A stretch of 37,531 nt of DNA, from assembly GCA_003130845.1 (NCBI GenBank), contig QEXW01000107.1:1-37531 (forward strand), written 5' to 3'. A program made the position numbers and the translations under genes. Under the pieces are notes generated by a model that saw nothing but the letters and a program-made list of their open reading frames with translations, searched no databases and was not told where the DNA came from. The DNA comes from Anaerolineae bacterium (GTDB lineage Bacteria; Chloroflexota; Anaerolineae; Anaerolineales; Villigracilaceae). Below, piece after piece: positions 22,286-29,655 of the stretch; the stretch's first letter is position 1, and every line of letters starts with the position of its first letter.

Positions 22286-23001
22286 ATCTTTATCTCCTCC
22301 GGTAAAAATTGGCAACGCATGGTTTCAAAATCGCGCGTGGCTTGTTCATAGTCATCGGGGCGACCGAGGTCTTGCCAGTAGCCGCTAAACTCATATCCCA
22401 CCACTTTTTCACCGGCGGCAAGCAGGATTTTGACCAGGTCAGGAAAATCTAGGTATTGGCCTTTGGGGATATATTGCAGGACGCGCGGTTCGAAGACGTA
22501 AATGCCCATGCTGACGCAGTAATCGTAGGTTGGTTTTTCGATGTAGCCGTTGATTTCGGGTTTGCCGTTCCACTGGATGACGCCCAGGTCAATTTTGACT
22601 TTGCGCTGATGAACGGCAATGGTGGCGGTGGCGCGGTGTTGGCGGTGGAAATCAATCACATCGGCAAAGCGCAGGGTGGTCAGCACATCTCCATTGGTCA
22701 CCAGGAAGGTATCGTTTAAGCCCGTGATGAGTGCAATTGGCCCGGCTGTGCCGAGGGGCGTTTCTTCGTAGCTGTATTCGATTTTTAAGCCCCATTGCTG
22801 TCCATCTTGAAAAAAGGTGCGTAAAAGGGAAGAGAGATGTCCTACCGTCAGGGTTACATGGTCAATTCCGGCCATTTTCATTTGCCGCAGAATCACTTCC
22901 AAGATGGGAAATTCCCCAATTGGCATAAGGGGTTTGGGTAGGATTTTGGTGTAGGGAGCCAGGCGCGCTCCTTTGCCGCCGGCTAATACGACTGCTCGCA
23001 T
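22282..23001 (-). CDS. Sugar-1-phosphate nucleotidyltransferase
   Basis: This 239-residue protein has the nucleotidyltransferase fold: the N-terminal MRAVVLAGGKGARLAPYTKILPKPLMPIG carries the GGxGxRLxP-type nucleotide loop and the PKP signature, then TPLGTAGPI, FLVTNGDVLT with the metal-binding Asp, and GYIEKPTYDYCVSMGIYVF. It lacks the C-terminal left-handed helix of bifunctional GlmU. It activates a sugar-1-phosphate with an NTP; the base (dTTP, UTP, CTP or GTP) cannot be read from the sequence. It lies 9 bases after the dehydratase gene and overlaps the aminotransferase start by 4 bases. Confidence 0.9.
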   Translation of the reverse strand: MRAVVLAGGKGARLAPYTKILPKPLMPIGEFPILEVILRQMKMAGIDHVTLTVGHLSSLLRTFFQDGQQWGLKIEYSYEETPLGTAGPIALITGLNDTFLVTNGDVLTTLRFADVIDFHRQHRATATIAVHQRKVKIDLGVIQWNGKPEINGYIEKPTYDYCVSMGIYVFEPRVLQYIPKGQYLDFPDLVKILLAAGEKVVGYEFSGYWQDLGRPDDYEQATRDFETMRCQFLPEEIKI

Positions 23002-23010
23002 AATTTCCTC

Positions 23011-24006
23011 CTAAAATTCGTATACGCCCACACGGTATAAGTCTAGATGCTGGCGTATCCATGTGATGGTCTGGTCGAGACCATCATCTAAATTGACTTG
23101 AGGGAACCAGCCCAGCACCTGCTTGGCCTGGGAGTTATCCGATAAAAGGCGATAGACTTCAGATGCTTCTGGACGCAGGCGTTGTTCTTCGACTTGGATT
23201 TGGACCGGGCGGTTGACTTTGGCGATGATTTTTTCTACCAAATCAGCAATGCGAATTTCTGAGCCAGTGCCGAGGTTGATGGTTTTGCCTTCAATCCCCG
23301 CTGTTTGCGCCGCCAGTAGAAAGCCGTTGACCGTATCTTGTACAAAGGTAAAGTCACGTGTGGTTTGGACGTTTCCTAATTTGATGACGGGGAGAGTGAG
23401 CGCTTGAGTAATCACCGCCGGAATGACGGCGCGCGCTGATTGACGCGGCCCGTAGGTGTTGAATGGACGTAGAATAACGACGGGCAAGCCGAATGCACAG
23501 TGAAAGCTTTCAGCGAGTTTATCGGCCCCAATTTTGCTGGCCGAATACGGGGATTGTCCTTGCAGCGGGTGCGTTTCACTGATGGGAACTTGCCGGGCGG
23601 TTCCATAGACTTCACTGGTCGAGGTGTGTACCAGTCGTTCTACCCCTGCTTCTCGGCAAGCATTTAGGACGTTGAGTGTTCCAATCAGGTTGGTTTGCGC
23701 GACTTCGACCGGATGGTAATACGAGTAGGGAATGGAAATCAGCGCGCCCAGGTGCAAGACGACCTGACAACCCTCGATTGCTTTGCGCACGGCATGTTCA
23801 TCACGCAAATCGCCGCCGATGATTTCCAACTGGCTGCGGATTTCCGGTGGTGTCAGTTTGAGCAGGCCGAGGTCGGCGCGAGAGTTGTAACGCACAAACG
23901 CGCGCACGCGTGCCCCTTGAGCAACGAGCTGTTCCACCAGGTGACTGCCGATAAAACCGCCTGCACCGGTTACTAGGACTTTTTTTTCATGCCAAAATGG
24001 GTTCAT
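23011..24006 (-). CDS. NAD-dependent sugar 4,6-dehydratase/epimerase, LegB-like
   Basis: This 331-residue extended SDR has VTGAGGFIGSHL for NAD binding, HTSTSEVYGTARQVPI, and YSASKIGADKLAESF with the YxxxK pair. The run RPFNTYGPRQSARAVIP also matches my memory of the LegB (nucleotide-GlcNAc 4,6-dehydratase) group. It is therefore likely to form a 4-keto-6-deoxy sugar for the aminotransferase in the same operon. The true substrate could instead be another NDP-hexose. Its ATG lies 20 bases inside the 3' end of the sugar transferase fusion gene, so translation is coupled. Confidence 0.87.
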   Translation of the reverse strand: MNPFWHEKKVLVTGAGGFIGSHLVEQLVAQGARVRAFVRYNSRADLGLLKLTPPEIRSQLEIIGGDLRDEHAVRKAIEGCQVVLHLGALISIPYSYYHPVEVAQTNLIGTLNVLNACREAGVERLVHTSTSEVYGTARQVPISETHPLQGQSPYSASKIGADKLAESFHCAFGLPVVILRPFNTYGPRQSARAVIPAVITQALTLPVIKLGNVQTTRDFTFVQDTVNGFLLAAQTAGIEGKTINLGTGSEIRIADLVEKIIAKVNRPVQIQVEEQRLRPEASEVYRLLSDNSQAKQVLGWFPQVNLDDGLDQTITWIRQHLDLYRVGVYEF

Positions 24007-26044
24007 GTTGTTTCACTTCGAGTAAGGTTCGTTTGCTGTAACAGGTGGCAATATCGGGGTTGCTTCTCTCTGCGCAGTCTTGGTCGGTGCAAACCCCCAG
24101 AACGGGTTGGAGATTGAAGCGGTGACCGTTAATTTGGTAAGGTTTCGAAAGAGAATTGAAAATCCGTTTGCCGACAATTTCTACTTCTTCAAGACGGGCT
24201 AGGTTTTCTACAATGAGAGCAAATTGGTGTTCTCCAAAGCGGGCGAGTGTGTCACTATCACGTTTGCAGTGTGTTAGCCGTTTGGCAGCCTGTACTAGCA
24301 CCTCATCGCCGTACTTGCGTCCGAGGGTGCGGTTGATGTCGCACAGGCCTTCTAGGTCTATGAATAGGATGGCAACATGCGTATTGTAACGGCGGGAATA
24401 CGCCAAAGAGTGCCGTAGGCGGTCTTGCAGCAAGTAGCGGTTCGGGAGTTGGGTGGTGAGGTCGTGAACGGCTTTGTATTCCAGATGGTCGCTGCGCCAG
24501 ATGGCATCATGGTTTTCGTGGACGGGCTGGGTGATTTGTTTATCTACCATGCGTAACAAGTCATCGAGAAAAATCAGGCGGATGCCATAGGCACGACAAA
24601 AGTCGAAGATGTATTCATCAAGTTTGGGATTAGCAGCCGGAATGGTCGAGACGATGACGCCAATGTCATGCTTTTCCACCAAAGTGGGCAGGTCGGTAAT
24701 GCCGCCCATCATCCAATAGCCACCTACTCGTAAACCATGCAAGGTGGGATTGGAGTCATCTATCACCCCGACAATCGAAAATGCCGAGCGAAACATGCGT
24801 CGTTTCAGCAGCCATCCAGCAATCTGACTGCCTTCCCCGCCACCCAAGAGCAGCACACGTTCGCCGAGGGTCATTTGATTTTGGCGCCAATTTAACCAAC
24901 GGTTGGCAATGCCGGAGAATAGGCGCAACCGATAGCGAACGGCAATGAAGCCCACTTGTGCTAGCATACACGTCAAAATCACCATGCCCCAATGGGCGGT
25001 TGGCAAGCCAAGCAGGTGCATCACAGGAGGAAAGGTTTCAAGCGCCAGCAATACCAGCAGGGTGAAAAAGCCGGAAGCCAGCAACCCCAACCCGTCTTCT
25101 GAAGTTGAGCGCGACCACAAGACTCTATTTTGGCCAGAGAGAACATTCAGCGCGCTGAATAGGAAGGTCAGCAAAAAGGATAGGAATAAAATCGCGCGCC
25201 ATGTCCAGAAGGGAGCATCAAGCGGTTTGAAGATGAGACTGGAAATTTCAATGGCGGTGAGGGCAACCATGAAATCGGCAATGAACCAATTGATGTGCAA
25301 GTTTGCCAGCCGCGAAAAAGGCCCAGCAAATAAGTATCCTTCAGGAATTTTTGCGCCGGTGATGCGCGGAATCAGGATGGCGATTGTCCAGAAGATGATG
25401 TCCAGGTCGGTGAAAAACGAATGATAGCGAACATATAACTGGTCTAGGCGCATTTTGTTGGGCAAAATGCTTTGGAAATAATCCTCCATCAAATTGCTAG
25501 AGGAGAGCAGTTTTTCTTCGTCATGATAAAGAACGCTGGCTGGGCTGGTGATGCCTGGACGCACGGAGAGAATTTCTCTTCGAGCGTCTTCAGGCCAGGC
25601 TTTGGCAATTTCGACATCTTCTGGACGTGGACCGACCAGGCTCATCTCGCCCTTAAGAACGTTCCAGAGCTGGGGAAATTCGTTGATTTTGGTATATCGC
25701 AGCCAGGCACCCAGCGGGGTGATGCGGGTATCACCCTGGGCGGTAACGCGCGGACCGGCATAACTTTCTGGGCGCTCATACATGGTGCGAAACTTGAGAA
25801 TTTTGAATGGCTTGCCATCTTTTCCTGCGCGTAGACCGCGATAGAATACGGGACCCGGAGAATCTCGCTTGATAAGAATAGCGATGATTACCCCGATGGG
25901 CGCCAGTAAAATAATGCCAATCAGCGACATGATGATGTCGAACAAGCGTTTGACAGCCCGGCGAGTGAGCATTCCTAGTTCGGGTCTTTCTACAATTTGT
26001 GCCTGCGGGGTTGCTTTCGGTTTGAGCGATTGCGCGCGTACCAT
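23987..26044 (-). CDS. Priming sugar transferase fused to membrane/Rossmann module and degenerate GGDEF domain
   Basis: This 685-residue protein has an unusual order. Residues 26-228 form a bacterial sugar transferase (phosphoglycosyl transferase): re-entrant hydrophobic helix (33-57), KILKFRTMYE, PQLWNVLKGEMSLVGPRPE (124-142), RPGITSPASV. Such enzymes load the first sugar-1-phosphate onto undecaprenyl phosphate. Residues 250-370 hold about four TM segments and 394-500 a CoA_binding_3-type Rossmann fold (RVLLLGGGEGSQIAGWLL, VGVIDD). In known large priming transferases this membrane/Rossmann part precedes the catalytic part. Residues 525-660 are GGDEF-like, with HDLTTQLPNR and FIDLEGLCDINR, but the signature reads GEHQF (604-608). 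The catalytic dyad position reads Asn121-Glu122. The gene has its own promoter and a GGGAGGAT ribosome-binding site. Confidence 0.88.
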   Translation of the reverse strand: MVRAQSLKPKATPQAQIVERPELGMLTRRAVKRLFDIIMSLIGIILLAPIGVIIAILIKRDSPGPVFYRGLRAGKDGKPFKILKFRTMYERPESYAGPRVTAQGDTRITPLGAWLRYTKINEFPQLWNVLKGEMSLVGPRPEDVEIAKAWPEDARREILSVRPGITSPASVLYHDEEKLLSSSNLMEDYFQSILPNKMRLDQLYVRYHSFFTDLDIIFWTIAILIPRITGAKIPEGYLFAGPFSRLANLHINWFIADFMVALTAIEISSLIFKPLDAPFWTWRAILFLSFLLTFLFSALNVLSGQNRVLWSRSTSEDGLGLLASGFFTLLVLLALETFPPVMHLLGLPTAHWGMVILTCMLAQVGFIAVRYRLRLFSGIANRWLNWRQNQMTLGERVLLLGGGEGSQIAGWLLKRRMFRSAFSIVGVIDDSNPTLHGLRVGGYWMMGGITDLPTLVEKHDIGVIVSTIPAANPKLDEYIFDFCRAYGIRLIFLDDLLRMVDKQITQPVHENHDAIWRSDHLEYKAVHDLTTQLPNRYLLQDRLRHSLAYSRRYNTHVAILFIDLEGLCDINRTLGRKYGDEVLVQAAKRLTHCKRDSDTLARFGEHQFALIVENLARLEEVEIVGKRIFNSLSKPYQINGHRFNLQPVLGVCTDQDCAERSNPDIATCYSKRTLLEVKQHEPILA

Positions 26045-26179
26045 ATATCCTCCCTAAAAATGTTGAACGGACAAATGACGAGAAAAGTTAAAGGCGTGTT
26101 CTCTTTGTGTTCCTAAGAAAACCGGTATCAATCTTTGCGATGGTTGTCAACTTGGAAAAACTTTTCAGCAATGCCGCCC

Positions 26180-26195
26180 TTGTAAGGCCTTACAA
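26180..26195. promoter_or_regulatory. 16-bp perfect palindrome downstream of the internal promoter
   Basis: TTGTAAGGCCTTACAA is a perfect palindrome at about +11 to +26 of the promoter at 26213-26240 on the - strand. This is a position where a repressor would block elongation. It has no T run, so it is more likely an operator than a terminator. Confidence 0.5.
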
Positions 26196-26212
26196 AAATG
26201 CAAACTATGACT

Positions 26213-26240
26213 ATTATATTCTTTTATACGAAAAAATCAA
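26213..26240 (-). promoter_or_regulatory. Internal sigma-70 promoter of the polysaccharide locus
   Basis: On the - strand TTGATT (26240-26235) and a perfect TATAAT (26218-26213) are separated by 16 bases. It lies in the 252-base gap before the sugar transferase fusion gene, giving a leader of about 160 bases. The gap 26045-26296 has no other gene. Confidence 0.75.
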
Positions 26241-26296
26241 GAGGCGTTGTGGCCTAAACGTAGGCTGGTCATGTTTTGTATGTGCTTTTTTGTTGC

Positions 26297-27538
26297 TTAG
26301 ATATGGCCTTTTGATTTAAGTGCAATGGCATGCAAGAGGAGCGTTTCTATCTCTCGTGCGCCGGCTTCGGGTGAGTGCCGCTTTTCGGCCCATAAACGGC
26401 CTTTTTCGCCAAAGGCTTGGCAGAGGTGGGGTGTGTTTTTCAAGTATAGGATGGCTGCAGCCAAGGCAGCGGGGTTTTCGGGCGGCACACACAACCCGGC
26501 TTGGGCTTGTTCGAGCAGTTTCCAGGGATCGCTCTTTTCATCCACGCACAGAATCATTGGCCTAGCGCTAGCAAAAATGGAGTACATTTTGGAAGGCAGA
26601 GAGCCAGACCCCAGCCCGCGCTGTAGGCTGACCAGGGATATATCGGCGCTGGCCAGCACTTCGGGTAGGCGGTTGCGTGGTTGGAACGGAAGGAACATGA
26701 CATTTTGCAAGCCGCGCCGCTCTGTTTCTTCTACGAGCATCTGCCGGCTGGCGCCATCGCCCACGAACACGAACCGAATCTCTTTCTGTTCTTTGAGTAA
26801 GTCGGCGGCGGCCAGAACATGCTCTAATCCTTGCGATAGGCCGAGGTTGCCTGCATACATCACTACGAAGTGCTCATCTAGACCATGTTGACGAGAAAAG
26901 TCGTTATGTCGTGGTAACGGATGTACCAACGCTGTATCTACCCAGTCGTAGCCCCGCACCATTTTTTCATCGGGGACGCCCATCGCCTGCAGTTCGGGGC
27001 GAAATGAGTCTGAGATAATGCGCACCAATGCGGCGTTATCGAGACAAGATTTTTCCAGGGCGGTTAACAATCTAATCACCATTTTATGGCGGAAGATGCC
27101 GAGTTTGATGCCCACGCTGGGGTACACATCGTATACCCCGTACACGGCGGGCTTATTGCGCAGCGTGACCAATACTTGGAAGGGTAGCCACGAGTTGAGG
27201 GAGGAACTCCCCGCAAAAACGGCATCATATTGTTTGTTCCAACCGGCTAGTGTTGCCCCAATCTGATACACCAAGTATTGAAACATGCGCTGAGAGAGAC
27301 TGGTACGGTCTACGGAGGGCAAGTTGACTCGAATGACCTCCACCCCTTGGTCATTTTCTTTCCAAAACCATTTCCCTCGGTATTGTGGTGGTACACGCCC
27401 TGATGGATAGTGCGGTACCATAGTTAGTATGGTCACTTGGTGTCCCAATTTGACCAGGTTACGGCATAGCATGGTGAAAATAGGAGCGCTGGGGCCAAGG
27501 TCTGGTTCATAATGTCCGCCAAAAATCAAAATATGCAT
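26297..27538 (-). CDS. Glycosyltransferase family 4, WbuB-like
   Basis: This 413-residue GT-B enzyme has the N-terminal MHILIFGGHYEPDLGPSAPI with HQVTILTMVPHYPSGRVPP, and a C-terminal nucleotide-sugar domain with VVMYAGNLGLSQGLEHVLAA, RFVFVGDGASRQML and LPSKMYSIFASARPMI. These are typical of the WbuB-like GT4 group that adds sugars to lipid-linked repeat units on the cytoplasmic face. The donor cannot be assigned. It has a strong ribosome-binding site (GGGGAGG). It resembles the GT4 at 28363-29598 in layout and motifs and may be a paralogue. It is followed by the internal promoter. Confidence 0.9.
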   Translation of the reverse strand: MHILIFGGHYEPDLGPSAPIFTMLCRNLVKLGHQVTILTMVPHYPSGRVPPQYRGKWFWKENDQGVEVIRVNLPSVDRTSLSQRMFQYLVYQIGATLAGWNKQYDAVFAGSSSLNSWLPFQVLVTLRNKPAVYGVYDVYPSVGIKLGIFRHKMVIRLLTALEKSCLDNAALVRIISDSFRPELQAMGVPDEKMVRGYDWVDTALVHPLPRHNDFSRQHGLDEHFVVMYAGNLGLSQGLEHVLAAADLLKEQKEIRFVFVGDGASRQMLVEETERRGLQNVMFLPFQPRNRLPEVLASADISLVSLQRGLGSGSLPSKMYSIFASARPMILCVDEKSDPWKLLEQAQAGLCVPPENPAALAAAILYLKNTPHLCQAFGEKGRLWAEKRHSPEAGAREIETLLLHAIALKSKGHI

Positions 27539-27659
27539 AATTGCCTCCCCATAATAAAAATTGATGCTGGCGAAAGGTTATCTGAGTATTGCAAGCGGTA
27601 AGCACGCGCTGGTTGATTTTTCTCACAATGCAGAGTATGTGACCGACACAGGCAAAGCC

Positions 27660-28304
27660 TCATTGGTGAATGTAATATCGAAACAATTTGCCTGTCGTCG
27701 CGTAAGGTGTGCCAATGTGCAGTTGCACTTCCTTTTCTAGCAAGAAACCAAACCGTGTATAAAATCGAATGGCTGGCAAGTTATCGTGCTCGGTGAGCAA
27801 AAAAATCTGGTTGAAACCTCGTTCTTTCGCATCTTGTATCAAGCGTTCTACCAGCGCTTCAGCAATGCCTGTGCCGCGGAATTCGGGCAAAACCACAATC
27901 GGACGTAGTTCATAGGAATGATTGACTGCTGTGAACGAAGAGCGGTTGGGCTTTTTTCTCCGGAAAATTAACTCATGCACCTCAATCAAACGTCGGAAGA
28001 CTTGTATTACGATGTGTGGGTTTTCTAAAATATATTTTGCGACGTAAAACATCAGAGCAGGCGCGTGGAACAACAGTTGACGGCGAAAGAGGGTTGGCTC
28101 CCACACTCCGCAAATATAACCGGCAAACTGTCCATTCATTTTTGCAACGTAACCCGCCGCTCCTTTCTGTGTAATCATAGATTTGTAGTGGTATTCTAAA
28201 ATTTGTATACCGGTTTGACCTTTGAGTGAAGAGTTCAGATAGGTAATATGTGCATTGGCGGCCAATTTACAATCATCGTAGTCCAGCGGCTGAATACTTA
28301 TCAT
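27660..28304 (-). CDS. GNAT family N-acetyltransferase
   Basis: This 214-residue protein carries the GNAT acetyl-CoA loop LRPIVVLPEFRGTGIAEALVERLIQDA and the following NQIFLLTEHDNLPAIRFYTRFGF, both diagnostic. The N-terminal half (MISIQPLDYDDCKLAANAHI, AGYICGVWEP) fits the fold, with a long helical insert around residues 80-130. Placed between two GT4 genes, it probably acetylates an amino sugar or its nucleotide precursor, for example the product of the DegT-type aminotransferase in the same locus; this is inferred from position. Confidence 0.82.
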   Translation of the reverse strand: MISIQPLDYDDCKLAANAHITYLNSSLKGQTGIQILEYHYKSMITQKGAAGYVAKMNGQFAGYICGVWEPTLFRRQLLFHAPALMFYVAKYILENPHIVIQVFRRLIEVHELIFRRKKPNRSSFTAVNHSYELRPIVVLPEFRGTGIAEALVERLIQDAKERGFNQIFLLTEHDNLPAIRFYTRFGFLLEKEVQLHIGTPYATTGKLFRYYIHQ

Positions 28305-28362
28305 AGTTACCTGTAATCGTGTGGTTTTACGCCGAAAAATAGTGTAGAGACGAGCCGGGTTG

Positions 28363-29598
28363 CTAGTTAGAGGAACTTCTAGCGACTCGCTGGAATAAAT
28401 CGTCGAACGTTTTTGTACACAGAGAACGTGAGAAATGTTTTAACAAAACGTTTCGACCATTCCCCCCCATTGTTTTAAGCACTTCGGGTTGGGTTATCAA
28501 AGTGGAAATGGTGTTGGCTAATGTTTGAGGGTGATTGGGTGGCACAACAACCCCGCAGGCATGTTGTGTAATCAGTGTTGCCAGGTCACTTTGGGGTGGT
28601 GCAATGGCTAAAATAGCGCGTTCGCTTGCCATAATGTTGAAAATTTTGTGCGGCAGGGCAAATTCGGCCAGTGCTTGGTTTAGGGTGACGAGGTTAAGGT
28701 CAGCGGCGGCCATCATTTCAGGAAATTCGGCGCGCGGTTGAAAGGGCAAAAGTGTCACATTTTTTACCCCATTCGCTTGGATAAATTCTTGAATCCATTG
28801 TTTTTTGACACCTTCGCCTACAATCACAAATTGAATATGCTTTGCTTCTTCGAGTAATTTGGCGGCTTCTATCACGTCTTCCAGCGAAGAAGTTAATCCC
28901 AACACACCGGCGTACATCACAATTGCTTTTCCGTCGAACCCATGCCGTTCTCGAAACCGATTGTGTTTGGGCTGTGGCCTGACGAAATCCGGGTCGGCCC
29001 AAACAGGGGTGACAGACATTTTTTGCTCTGGCACGCCTTTGCGCAGCAAGATGCGCCGAAAGCCGTCGGTTATCAAGGAAATGTGCGTTGCGCGCTGGTA
29101 GAGAAAGTGAGCCATACGGTCGAAAAAGCGAATCACGTGTTGATTTTTTAGCACGCCGGCTGCTACAGCGGCTTCTGGATACAGGTCTTCGACCCGCAGA
29201 ATCCAGGGAATGCGAAAGAACCAACTTACCAGCCAACCCGAAACGCCAAGGGGTAAGGGGGGCGAATAGGCCATCAGGATGTCTGGCTTGCCAGCCAGTA
29301 GCGCACCGAAGATTGCAAACAGGCTATATGTGCCGAAGCTTAAGATGCGGTGCCAGAACTCTTTGTGGGGTGTGATGTAGCTCCATACCCGAATGACGCG
29401 CACGTGATTGACAAATTCGCTTTGAAAGAGGCTGTTTCGATAGCCCGGAAATACCTTGCCTTGTGGGTAATTTGGTGCGCGGGTGACAACCGTCACTTGA
29501 TGTCCCTGAGTTGCCAAATCTTCTGCTAGTTCTTGTGATAATACTGCGCTGCTTATTTCTTCGGGGGCATATTCTTGGGTGAGAATGGTGATTTTCAT
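28363..29598 (-). CDS. Glycosyltransferase family 4, WbuB-like
   Basis: This 411-residue GT-B enzyme begins MKITILTQEYAPEEISSAVL with GHQVTVVTRAPNYPQGKVFPGY. It contains RVEDLYPEAAVAAGVL, IVMYAGVLGLTSSLEDVIEA, QFVIVGEGVKKQW and LPHKIFNIMASERAILA. It shares the arrangement of the GT4 at 26297-27538; the two flank the GNAT gene. It probably adds one sugar of the repeat unit at the inner membrane. Acceptor and donor are not assignable. The gaps on both sides are 57-58 bases. Confidence 0.9.
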   Translation of the reverse strand: MKITILTQEYAPEEISSAVLSQELAEDLATQGHQVTVVTRAPNYPQGKVFPGYRNSLFQSEFVNHVRVIRVWSYITPHKEFWHRILSFGTYSLFAIFGALLAGKPDILMAYSPPLPLGVSGWLVSWFFRIPWILRVEDLYPEAAVAAGVLKNQHVIRFFDRMAHFLYQRATHISLITDGFRRILLRKGVPEQKMSVTPVWADPDFVRPQPKHNRFRERHGFDGKAIVMYAGVLGLTSSLEDVIEAAKLLEEAKHIQFVIVGEGVKKQWIQEFIQANGVKNVTLLPFQPRAEFPEMMAAADLNLVTLNQALAEFALPHKIFNIMASERAILAIAPPQSDLATLITQHACGVVVPPNHPQTLANTISTLITQPEVLKTMGGNGRNVLLKHFSRSLCTKTFDDLFQRVARSSSN

Positions 29599-29655
29599 AA
29601 CAGCAAAGACCGTGGGGTGCTCGTGAGAGAAGATTTGGGATTTAGGGGTGGGGAT

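Noticed and set aside
22286-22315. 10-residue N-terminal extension of the DegT-type aminotransferase
   Set aside because: This stretch encodes the ribosome-binding site GGAGGAG, and the ATGA overlap at 22282-22285 is the better start.
21134-24006. Complete legionaminic or pseudaminic acid pathway
   Set aside because: Only dehydratase, nucleotidyltransferase and aminotransferase are present; no condensing synthase, hydrolase or CMP-transferase is seen.
26107-26319. 70-residue + strand ORF in the gap before the sugar transferase fusion
   Set aside because: It overlaps the strong - strand promoter and palindrome, has no ribosome-binding site and has an unlikely composition; it is probably spurious.
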